Assembly (NCBI GenBank): GCA_016721465.1
Contig: JADKIA010000008.1
Location: 496,001 to 560,000, forward strand
Reading direction: 5' to 3'
Source of the DNA: Ideonella sp.
GTDB lineage: Bacteria > Pseudomonadota > Gammaproteobacteria > Burkholderiales > Burkholderiaceae_C
Length of the DNA stretch: 64,000 nucleotides
Part shown: positions 52,298 through 59,536 of the stretch, piece by piece
Layout: the number at the start of each line of letters is the position of its first letter
Position numbering within the stretch: position 1 is the first letter of the stretch
Translations under genes and position numbers: made by a program
The notes under the pieces: model-generated
The model's input: only the letters and a program-made list of their open reading frames with translations
What the model was told of the DNA's origin: nothing
The model's database searches: none

Positions 52298-53041
52298 TCA
52301 CCGGTACCCGAACCAGCCCTCGTTGGTGGCCGCCGGGTGGGTGCGGCTGACGATCAGGCCGGCCTGCAGGTACAGCGCGTTGAGCATGCGGGCCGCGCGG
52401 GCGCGGTCCATGCCGGGCAGGGCGCAGATCTCGCGCAGGTTGCAGGTCTGGCGGCGCAGGTGGCTGATGCAGGCGGCCATGGCGTTGGGCATTTCCAGGC
52501 GGTTGAGCAGCAGGCCGGGCGCCACGCGGTAGGCGGCCTGGCCGCTGATTTCGGGCAGCAGCGTGTCGCGCGGCCCGCGCAACGCGATGGACCAGAGCAC
52601 GGGGTGCAGGGGGTGGTACAGCGTCGGGTCGCCCACCAGGGCGGTTTCGCTGTCGCCCGGCGGGCGCAGCGTGGCGCGCTCGACCTGCAGCACTTGCAGT
52701 GCCGCGAGCGGGCCGCCCAGCACCTGTTCCATCGGCACCGGGGCGTAGACCAGGCGCTGGGCCGGAAAGAGACTGAGCGTGAGCACGAAGTCGGCCCATT
52801 GCACGTGCACCGCCAGATCCTGGGTGTGACGCACGCAGGCGGCCAGCACTTCCAGCAACTCGCCGTGCTGGCCGGGGTGCTCGAAACGCATCAGATCCTG
52901 CAGCAGCGATTCGGGCAACTCACCCAGGCGTGAATTGGCGCCGCCCGGCCTGGGCATGGCGCCGCCCTGGGCCAGATAACGACGAAAGTCGCTGGCTCGC
53001 ATCAGGTCGGGTGCGCCCTGGGGCAAGGTGGAATGGAACAT
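52298..53041 (-). CDS. Conserved-looking protein of unknown function (247 residues)
   Basis: I do not recognise a named family. The protein has an N-terminal helical part with LPESLLQDLMRFEHPGQHGE, a middle with VQWADFVLTLSLFPAQRLVY and LHPVLWSIALRGPRDTLLPE, and a C-terminal region (about 195-235) that looks like a winged helix: CNLREICALPGMDRARAARM followed by LNALYLQAGLIVSR. No signal peptide or membrane helix is visible. The C-terminal helix-turn-helix and the middle domain suggest a sensory or regulatory protein, but this is inference. Methionines at residues 14 and 29 are alternative starts. Confidence 0.65.
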   Translation of the reverse strand: MFHSTLPQGAPDLMRASDFRRYLAQGGAMPRPGGANSRLGELPESLLQDLMRFEHPGQHGELLEVLAACVRHTQDLAVHVQWADFVLTLSLFPAQRLVYAPVPMEQVLGGPLAALQVLQVERATLRPPGDSETALVGDPTLYHPLHPVLWSIALRGPRDTLLPEISGQAAYRVAPGLLLNRLEMPNAMAACISHLRRQTCNLREICALPGMDRARAARMLNALYLQAGLIVSRTHPAATNEGWFGYR

Positions 53042-53126
53042 GGGCAGCAGGGGAGATCGGTGGAATCGTACGACGCCCGGGCGGCACTGTGTACCGCTGA
53101 TCCTTGGGGTGCTTGGCGCCGGGCGG

Positions 53127-54563
53127 TCATCCTTCGCGCAACAGGGCCTTTCGTGCGGCGCCGAACTGCTGCCAGAAGCGGGGGTCTTGCGAGGACGCGA
53201 AGTTCACCCGCATCAGCGTGCTGGCCCTGGGCGAAGCGTGAAACAGGCTGCCGGGGGCCAGCAACCAGCCCTGCTCCGCCAGGTGGGAGGCCAGCCGGTC
53301 GGTGTTCACACCGGTCTCGATCCATCCGAAAAGCCCTTGCGGCGGCGTGGCGAACTGGCAGCCCACGTCTTCGGCCAGGCGCACCACGCGCTGCCGCGCA
53401 GCGTCCAGGCGCTGCACCACACGGTCGGCATGGCGGCGCATCAGGCCCTGGTCCAGGCACCAGGCCACGGCGCGCTCGGCCCAGGCCGGCGAGGTGAGGG
53501 TGGTGAGCAGCTTGGTGTCGATCAGGCGCTCGGTCATTGCCGGCGACGCGGCGGCATAGCCCACGCGCCAGTTCGGCGCCAGGATCTTGCTGAAGCCTGA
53601 CACGTAAACGGTGCGGCGCAGGCCATCGAGCGCGCTGAGGCGGGGCAGGTGCTGCGGCGCGAGCCAGGCGTAGGTGTCGTCCTCGACGATGGTCAGATCG
53701 TGTGCCTCGGCGAGCGTGAGGATCTGGTGCGCCGTGGCCAGCGAGAGCGACTGCCCGGTCGGGTTGTGCAACACCGACACCGTGGTGTACATGCGCGGCC
53801 GGTGCTCGGCCAGCAACCGGCGCATCACCGTCAGATCGGGCCCCGCCGGGCCGCGTGGCACGGGCAACAAGCGCATGCCCATGCGTGTCAGGCGGGCGAA
53901 CTCCACCGCCCAGCCGGGCTCGTCCACCAGCACCGCATCGCCCGGTTGCAGCAGCGTGCGGGCGATCAGGTCCAGCGCGTGGGTGGCACCCACCGTGGTG
54001 ACGATGGCTTCGGGGCTGGCGGCGATGCCCAGGTCGCCCTGCAGCCGGCGCGAGAGCGCCTGGCGCAGCGATGGGTCCCCGGCCGGGTCGCCGTAGCGCA
54101 GGGACGCGGCGCTGTGCGCCAGCACCCGGCGCAGCGCGCGGTCCACCAGCGCGGCGTCCAGCCACGGCTCTGGCAGCGTGCCCAGGCCAGGGCCCTGGCG
54201 GCCCGGCTGGCCCTGGAACATGCCGCGGATCAGGGCCGTGGCGTCCACCGGGGCCGCCAGACGGGGCGCGAGCGTGGTGGGTGCCGCCGCGCTGCGCGCT
54301 GGCGTGGCCGCGCGAACGAAGAAGCCCCGTTGGCGGTGCGCCTCGGCCAGGCCCTGGGCCTGCAATTGATCGTAGGCGGCGACCACGGTGCTGGGGCTCA
54401 CGGCGTGCATGCGGGCGCACTCACGCACCGAGGGCAGGCGCGCACCCGGTGCAAGCGCACGACGGCCGATGCGCTCGGCAAACAGCGCCGCCAGTTGCTC
54501 GCTCAGGGTCTGGCCGCTGTGGCGCTGCAGCAATCGGGCGGGCAGGTCGGCAGGGGCGTTCAT
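53127..54563 (-). CDS. MocR-type regulator (GntR helix-turn-helix fused to aminotransferase)
   Basis: This 478-residue protein has a GntR winged helix (about residues 15-85; APGARLPSVRECARMHAVSP) and a fold-type I aminotransferase domain (about 110-475). The PLP lysine lies in YVSGFSKILAPNWRVGY, and HNPTGQSLS and VEDDTYAWL contain the other cofactor contacts. MocR regulators use PLP or its amino-acid adduct as effector. The gene is divergent from an exporter-aminotransferase-dehydratase operon, with a palindrome in the 96 bp between them, so it very probably controls that operon and itself. Confidence 0.92.
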   Translation of the reverse strand: MNAPADLPARLLQRHSGQTLSEQLAALFAERIGRRALAPGARLPSVRECARMHAVSPSTVVAAYDQLQAQGLAEAHRQRGFFVRAATPARSAAAPTTLAPRLAAPVDATALIRGMFQGQPGRQGPGLGTLPEPWLDAALVDRALRRVLAHSAASLRYGDPAGDPSLRQALSRRLQGDLGIAASPEAIVTTVGATHALDLIARTLLQPGDAVLVDEPGWAVEFARLTRMGMRLLPVPRGPAGPDLTVMRRLLAEHRPRMYTTVSVLHNPTGQSLSLATAHQILTLAEAHDLTIVEDDTYAWLAPQHLPRLSALDGLRRTVYVSGFSKILAPNWRVGYAAASPAMTERLIDTKLLTTLTSPAWAERAVAWCLDQGLMRRHADRVVQRLDAARQRVVRLAEDVGCQFATPPQGLFGWIETGVNTDRLASHLAEQGWLLAPGSLFHASPRASTLMRVNFASSQDPRFWQQFGAARKALLREG

Positions 54564-54588
54564 GGCGCAGATGTACCGTTGTCGGGAG

Positions 54589-54613
54589 CAATACAGTGTG
54601 TCGATCTGTATTG
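54589..54613. promoter_or_regulatory. Palindromic operator for the MocR regulator
   Basis: CAATACAG-N9-CTGTATTG is a perfect 8-bp inverted repeat in the 96-bp divergent intergenic region. A related GTGTACTGG lies about 6 bp downstream and ATGTACC lies upstream, giving further possible half-sites. The position just upstream of the exporter promoter suits activation of that operon and autorepression of the regulator. Confidence 0.7.
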
Positions 54614-54659
54614 CCTAGTGTACTGGTCGTGTGTGGATGGCGCCACTAGACTGCTGGCA

Positions 54660-55649
54660 ATGGACCCAAGCACCCATCAGACCACGGCCGGCCCGGCGCG
54701 GCCCGGTGCACCGGCGCCAGCGGATGCCCTGCTCGGCTGGTGGCTGGGCGCGCTGGGCGTGGTGATCTTCGCGTTCACGATTCCCATGACGCGCCTGGCC
54801 AGTGGCTCGCTGGCCGACCCGCAACTGCCCGCCGTCTTCGTGGCCATTGGCCGTGCGGCGGTGGCCGGCGCGTTGGCCACCGCATGGCTCGGATGGCGGC
54901 GCGCCGCGTGGCCGCGGCCCCAGCAGTGGCGCCGCCTGGCGCTCACCGCCTGCGGTGTGGTGGTCGGCTTCCCACTGTTCATGGGCCTGGCGGTCACGCG
55001 GGTGGACGCGGCGCACGCATCGGTGGTGACCGGCCTGCTGCCCATGGCCACGGCCGCGCTCGGCGCCTGGATGCTGCGCCAGCGTGCCCGCGCCGGCTTC
55101 TGGGCCAGCGCGGCATTGGGCACGGCGCTGGTGTTGGCGTTCGCGGCGTGGAAGGGCGGCGGCGGATGGCAACCGGCCGACGCACTGCTGCTCGGCGCCG
55201 TGGCCGCCGGTGGCTTCGGCTACGTGCAAGGCGCGCGGCTGTCGGTCGGCGGGCCGGGTGTGGCCATGCCGCCGGCCGAAGTCATCTCCTGGGTGCTGGT
55301 GTTGGCCTTGCCCATGACCCTGCCGGTGGCCATGTTCACCTGGCCCACGGCGCCCGTCCGGATCGAGGCCTGGGGCGCCTTCGCCTACGTGGCGGTGTTC
55401 TCGATGTGGCTCGGCTTCTTTGCCTGGTACCGTGGCCTGGCCTTGGGCGGCACACTGGGCGTAAGCCAGGTGCAGCTGGCTCAACCGTTTCTGTCGATGG
55501 CGCTGGCCGTGCCGCTGCTGGGCGAGTCGCTGGACGCCGTGACGGTGGCCTTCGCACTGGCGGTGATGGCCACCGTCTTCTTGTCGCGCCGGTTGGCGGC
55601 CGCACCCAGCACGCAAACACAACGTCCTACCCAGGAGACCACGCGATGA
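54660..55649 (+). CDS. EamA/DMT family transporter
   Basis: This 329-residue protein has ten predicted membrane helices arranged as two EamA repeats (about 25-165 and 180-315). Typical features are FAFTIPMTRLASGSLADPQL at helix 1, MGLAVTRVDAAHASVVTGLL in the first repeat and YRGLALGGTLGVSQVQLAQP in the second. EamA proteins usually export amino acids or metabolites. It is the first gene of an operon: its stop overlaps the aminotransferase ATG (ATGA). A TAGACT element 7 nt before the ATG suggests a leaderless mRNA. Confidence 0.9.
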   Translation: MDPSTHQTTAGPARPGAPAPADALLGWWLGALGVVIFAFTIPMTRLASGSLADPQLPAVFVAIGRAAVAGALATAWLGWRRAAWPRPQQWRRLALTACGVVVGFPLFMGLAVTRVDAAHASVVTGLLPMATAALGAWMLRQRARAGFWASAALGTALVLAFAAWKGGGGWQPADALLLGAVAAGGFGYVQGARLSVGGPGVAMPPAEVISWVLVLALPMTLPVAMFTWPTAPVRIEAWGAFAYVAVFSMWLGFFAWYRGLALGGTLGVSQVQLAQPFLSMALAVPLLGESLDAVTVAFALAVMATVFLSRRLAAAPSTQTQRPTQETTR

Positions 55650-56851
55650 CCCTCTGGCAACAAGCGCGCCGCAGCGCCCGGCTCAACCCGTCCATCATCC
55701 GCGAGATCCTCAAGCTCACCGACCAGCCTGGCGTGCTGTCGATGGCCGGCGGGCTGCCGTCGGCGGAGACCTTTCCGGTCCAGGCCATCCGCGAGGCCTG
55801 CGATCGCGTGCTGACCGACGCGCCACGCCTGGCGCTGCAGTATTCGGCCAGCGAGGGCTTCGGGCCGCTGCGCGAATGGGTGGCCGCTCGCCTGGGCGCG
55901 ATGGGCTTGAAGATCGACGTGGGCCAGGTGCTGATCACGTCCGGCTCGCAGCAGGGCCTCGATCTGGTGGGCAAGGTGATGGTGGACACCGGCGCGCCGG
56001 TGGCCGTGGAAACACCCACCTACCTGGGCGCACTGCAGGCCTTCAACCCCTTCGAGCCGATTTACGCCAGCCTGGCCGGCGATGACGACGGCCCGCTGCC
56101 CGAGGCCATTGCGGCCCTGCCGCACGACGCACCGGGCACGCGCTTCGCCTACCTGCTGCCCAACTTCCAGAACCCCTCCGGCCGGGTCATGACCGAAGCC
56201 CGCCGCAGCGCCCTGGTGGCCGCGGCCCAGGTGGCGCGCGTGCCCTTGGTGGAGGACAACCCCTACGGCGACCTGTGGTTCGAGGAGGAGCCGCCCGCCC
56301 CGCTGGCCGCGCGCTGGCCCGAGGGCACCGTGTACCTGGGCTCGTTCTCCAAGGTGCTGGCGCCGGGGTTTCGCCTGGGCTACATCGTGGCGCCGACCGA
56401 TCTGTGCCCCAAGCTCCTTCAAGCCAAGCAGGCGGCCGATCTGCACACGCCCGGCTTCAACCAGCGAGTGGTGTTCGAGGTGATCCGCAACGGCTTTCTC
56501 GACCAGCACGTGCCCACCATTCGCGCGCGCTACCGCGAGCAGCGCGATGCCATGGCGGCGGCGCTGACGCGCCACATGCCAGTCGGCACCGAATGGCAGG
56601 TGCCCAAGGGCGGCATGTTCTTCTGGCTGCGCCTGCCAGAGGGCTGCGACGCGATGGGCCTGCTGCCCGTCGCGGTGGCGGCTGGCGTGGCCTACGTGCC
56701 CGGGGCGGCCTTCTACGCCCACGCGCCGGATGCACGCACGCTGCGCCTGTCCTACGTCACCTTGTCGCCGGCCGAGATCGCCGATGGCGTGGCGCTGCTG
56801 GGCGGCGTGCTGCGCGAGCACCTGGACGCCACGGCCGAGGTCACGCCTTGA
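55646..56851 (+). CDS. PLP-dependent aminotransferase (2-aminoadipate/LysN-like, class I/II)
   Basis: This 401-residue fold-type I aminotransferase has no helix-turn-helix. PLP Lys236 is in LGSFSKVLAPGFRLGYIVAP. Other cofactor residues are in ITSGSQQGLDLVGKV, PNFQNPSGRVM and VEDNPYGDLWF, and the terminal arginine is in TLRLSYVTLS. The sequence is in the 2-aminoadipate transaminase/KAT-like group, which accepts several amino acids. AGGAG precedes the ATG, which overlaps the exporter stop. The next gene overlaps its own stop. Confidence 0.92.
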   Translation: MTLWQQARRSARLNPSIIREILKLTDQPGVLSMAGGLPSAETFPVQAIREACDRVLTDAPRLALQYSASEGFGPLREWVAARLGAMGLKIDVGQVLITSGSQQGLDLVGKVMVDTGAPVAVETPTYLGALQAFNPFEPIYASLAGDDDGPLPEAIAALPHDAPGTRFAYLLPNFQNPSGRVMTEARRSALVAAAQVARVPLVEDNPYGDLWFEEEPPAPLAARWPEGTVYLGSFSKVLAPGFRLGYIVAPTDLCPKLLQAKQAADLHTPGFNQRVVFEVIRNGFLDQHVPTIRARYREQRDAMAAALTRHMPVGTEWQVPKGGMFFWLRLPEGCDAMGLLPVAVAAGVAYVPGAAFYAHAPDARTLRLSYVTLSPAEIADGVALLGGVLREHLDATAEVTP

Positions 56852-57861
56852 ACACGAACGCCGCGGCCCCCGCTGCGCTGGGCCTGGCCGACCTGCAGGC
56901 CGCCGCGCGCACCGTGCACGCGGCCATGCCGCCCACACCGCAATACCGCTGGCCGCTGCTGGAAGCGGCGCTCGGCGCGCGGGCCGGCGACGGTACTGAA
57001 GCGTGGGTCAAGCACGAAAACCACACGCCGGTGGGCGCCTTCAAGTTGCGTGGCGGGGTGGTGTACTTCGAGCGCCTGATGCGGTGCGGGGCCAAGCCGG
57101 CCGGCGTGGTCAGCGCCACCCGCGGCAACCATGGCCAGTCCATCGCCTCGGCGGCGCGGGCGCATGGCGTGCCGGCGCTGATCGTCGTGCCCTTGGGCAA
57201 CAGCCGCGAGAAGAACGCCGCGATGCGCGCGCTCGGGGCCGAGCTGGTCGAGCACGGCGATGACTTCCAGGCTGCGCGCGAGCATGCGCAGGTGCTCGCC
57301 ATGGCACGCGGCTGGGCCATGCTGCCGTCCTTCCATGTCGATCTGGTCGCTGGCGTTGCGAGCTATGCGCTCGAGCTGTTTGGTGCCCAACCGGATCTGC
57401 AAACGGTCTACGTGCCCATCGGCCTGGGTTCGGGCGCCTGCGGTGTGATCGCCGCGCGCGACGCGCTGCAGCTGGGCTGCGAGGTGGTGGGCGTGGTGTC
57501 CACCGGCGCGCCCGCCTACGCGCTGTCACTGGCCCAGGGCCAGCTGGTCTCGCACGCGGTGACCACCGTGCTGGCCGACGGCATGGCCTGCCGCACGCCC
57601 GAACCCGAGGCGCTGGCGCTGCTGGGCCGCGGTCTGGCGCGCGTGGTGAGCGTCAGCGACGACGAGGTGGCTCGGGCCATGCGCCAGCTCTTCGAATGCA
57701 CGCACCAGGTGGCCGAGGGGGCCGGCGCCGCGGCCTGGGCTGCGCTGATGCAAGAACGCGGGCGGGCACTGGGCCGCCGCTCGGCGGTCGTGCTCAGCGG
57801 TGGCAATGTCGATCGCGACGTGTTCGCCCGCGTCCTGGCGGCCGATGCCGCCGGGCCTTGA
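56848..57861 (+). CDS. Threonine/serine dehydratase-like PLP enzyme (fold type II)
   Basis: This 337-residue fold-type II PLP enzyme has the Schiff-base Lys66 in HTPVGAFKLRGGVVYFERL, an SATRGNHGQSIA substrate/PLP loop, a glycine-rich phosphate loop in GLGSGACGVIAA, and the final LSGGNVDRDVF. It lacks the regulatory ACT domain of biosynthetic IlvA and so resembles catabolic or EutB-like dehydratases that make a 2-oxo acid from a hydroxyamino acid. A TTG start overlapping the aminotransferase stop (TTGA) is used because no ATG exists near it; the first in-frame ATG would remove 26 residues. Confidence 0.87.
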   Translation: MNTNAAAPAALGLADLQAAARTVHAAMPPTPQYRWPLLEAALGARAGDGTEAWVKHENHTPVGAFKLRGGVVYFERLMRCGAKPAGVVSATRGNHGQSIASAARAHGVPALIVVPLGNSREKNAAMRALGAELVEHGDDFQAAREHAQVLAMARGWAMLPSFHVDLVAGVASYALELFGAQPDLQTVYVPIGLGSGACGVIAARDALQLGCEVVGVVSTGAPAYALSLAQGQLVSHAVTTVLADGMACRTPEPEALALLGRGLARVVSVSDDEVARAMRQLFECTHQVAEGAGAAAWAALMQERGRALGRRSAVVLSGGNVDRDVFARVLAADAAGP

Positions 57862-57901
57862 CCCCTTCGCCATCCAACCGATCCTGCCATTTCGATTCCA
57901 C

Positions 57902-58750
57902 ATGAGCCGCCACCGCTTCACCCAACTCGACGTGTTCACCGCCACGCCCATGCTCGGCAACCCCTTGGCCGTGGTGCACGATGCGCAGGGCCTGGCGGAG
58001 GCGCAGATGGCCGCGTTCGCACGCTGGACCAACCTGTCCGAGACCACCTTCCTGTTGCCGCCCACCGACGCCGGTGCGGACTACCGTGTGCGCATCTTCA
58101 CCCCCGGCGGCGAGTTGCCCTTCGCCGGCCACCCCACGCTGGGCAGTTGCTCGGCCTGGCTGGCGGCTGGCGGGCAGGCGCGATCGGCCGACGAGGTGGT
58201 GCAGCAGTGCGGCGTGGGCCTGGTGCGCGTGCGGCGCGAAAGCCTGGCGGGCCGCACCCGCCTGGCCTTTGCTGCGCCACCGCTGCGCCGCAGCGGGCCG
58301 GTGGAGCCGGCGCTGCGCGCCCGGATCGCGACCTCCCTGGCGTTGAGTGACGCTCAAATGGAGCGACTCGAATGGATCGACAACGGCCCCGGCTGGATCG
58401 GTGCCTTGCTGCCCGATGCGGCCACCGTGCTGGCGCTGAAGCCCGATTTCGCGGCCATGCACGGCCTCAAGCTGGGCGTGATCGGTGCCCACCCGGCGGG
58501 CAGCGACTGCCAGTTCGAGGTGCGCGCCTTCGTGCCGGCGCTGGGGGTGCCCGAAGACCCCGTCACCGGCAGCCTGAACGCCGGCCTGGCGCAGTGGCTC
58601 ATCGGCGCCGGCGTGGCGCCACCCGCCTATGTGGCCGCGCAAGGCGCTGCACTGGGCCGCGCCGGCCGGGTGCATGTGCAGCGCATTGGCGCGGACGTGT
58701 GGATCGGCGGTGACGTGGTGTCGGTGGTCACGGGTACGGTGACGCTCTGA
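57902..58750 (+). CDS. PhzF family isomerase
   Basis: This 282-residue protein has the PhzF two-lobed fold: FTQLDVFTATPMLGNPLAVV at the start, the catalytic Glu47 in TNLSETTFLLPP, FTPGGELPFAGHPTLGS, and VPEDPVTGSLNAGLAQWL in the second lobe. Homologues act as isomerases on small acids, and outside phenazine clusters their function is usually unknown. No other phenazine gene is present. It lies 40 bp after the dehydratase gene in the same direction and is probably the fourth gene of the operon. Confidence 0.9.
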   Translation: MSRHRFTQLDVFTATPMLGNPLAVVHDAQGLAEAQMAAFARWTNLSETTFLLPPTDAGADYRVRIFTPGGELPFAGHPTLGSCSAWLAAGGQARSADEVVQQCGVGLVRVRRESLAGRTRLAFAAPPLRRSGPVEPALRARIATSLALSDAQMERLEWIDNGPGWIGALLPDAATVLALKPDFAAMHGLKLGVIGAHPAGSDCQFEVRAFVPALGVPEDPVTGSLNAGLAQWLIGAGVAPPAYVAAQGAALGRAGRVHVQRIGADVWIGGDVVSVVTGTVTL

Positions 58751-58794
58751 CCCCCGGACCGCCAACCCGCGCCGCCAGCTTGAACTCGCCCACC

Positions 58795-59466
58795 ATGAAC
58801 ACCACCACCGATCACCTCGTCGTCGTCGCCCACACGCTGGACCAGGCCGCCGCCTGGTGTGAAGCAACGCTGGGCTTGGTGCCCGCCTCGGGCGGCCAGC
58901 ATGCGCTGATGGGCACGCACAACCGCCTGTTGTCCATCGCCAGCGAGGCCCACCCCAATGCCTACCTCGAACTGATCGCGATCGACCCGGCGGCCCCGGC
59001 GCCGTCGCGCACGCGCTGGTTCGGCATGGACGATCCGATGCTCCAGGCCGCCGCGCGCGAGGAGCCTCGCTTCGTGCATGTGGTGGCACGCACGCCCAAC
59101 GTGGAGATGCTGCGCTGGGGCCTGGTCGACCTGGGCCTGAACCCCGGCACCCCGGTGGCCGCCGAGCGGCACACGCCGCAGGGCAGGCTGTCGTGGCGCA
59201 TCCAGTTGCGCGACGATGGCGTCGTCGATCCGGATTTCGCGCTGCCCACGTTGATCGAATGGCAGGGCCGGCATCCGGCCGAGGCCCTGCCCGCCTCGCC
59301 GGTGCGCCTGCTCGCGGTGCAGGCCGGGGGCATGCCGGAGCCCGTGGCCACCCTGCTGCAATGGCGCGGCCTGGCGCACGCGCCGGCCCGCCGACCGCGC
59401 TGGCGGGTGACCCTGCAGGCCAAGGCCGGCGAAGTGACGCTGGCCGCCTGGACCCCGGGCGACTGA
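58795..59466 (+). CDS. Glyoxalase-like (VOC) domain protein
   Basis: This 223-residue protein has the glyoxalase-like fold of the PF13468 type: it opens TTDHLVVVAHTLDQAAAWCE, followed by GLVPASGGQHALMGTHNRLL and YLELIAIDPAAPAPS. The second half has LSWRIQLRDDGVVDPDFALP and LIEWQGRHPAEALP, both characteristic. The enzymatic activity of the family is not established. It follows the PhzF gene by 44 bp and probably ends the MocR-controlled operon; it is convergent with the TPR glycosyltransferase-like gene. Confidence 0.85.
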   Translation: MNTTTDHLVVVAHTLDQAAAWCEATLGLVPASGGQHALMGTHNRLLSIASEAHPNAYLELIAIDPAAPAPSRTRWFGMDDPMLQAAAREEPRFVHVVARTPNVEMLRWGLVDLGLNPGTPVAAERHTPQGRLSWRIQLRDDGVVDPDFALPTLIEWQGRHPAEALPASPVRLLAVQAGGMPEPVATLLQWRGLAHAPARRPRWRVTLQAKAGEVTLAAWTPGD

Positions 59467-59536
59467 TGCTTCTTGGCGCCGTGCACATCGCGCAGGCGCC
59501 GATCGGACCGCCGACTTGGCGCCTGCGCGGGCAGGT

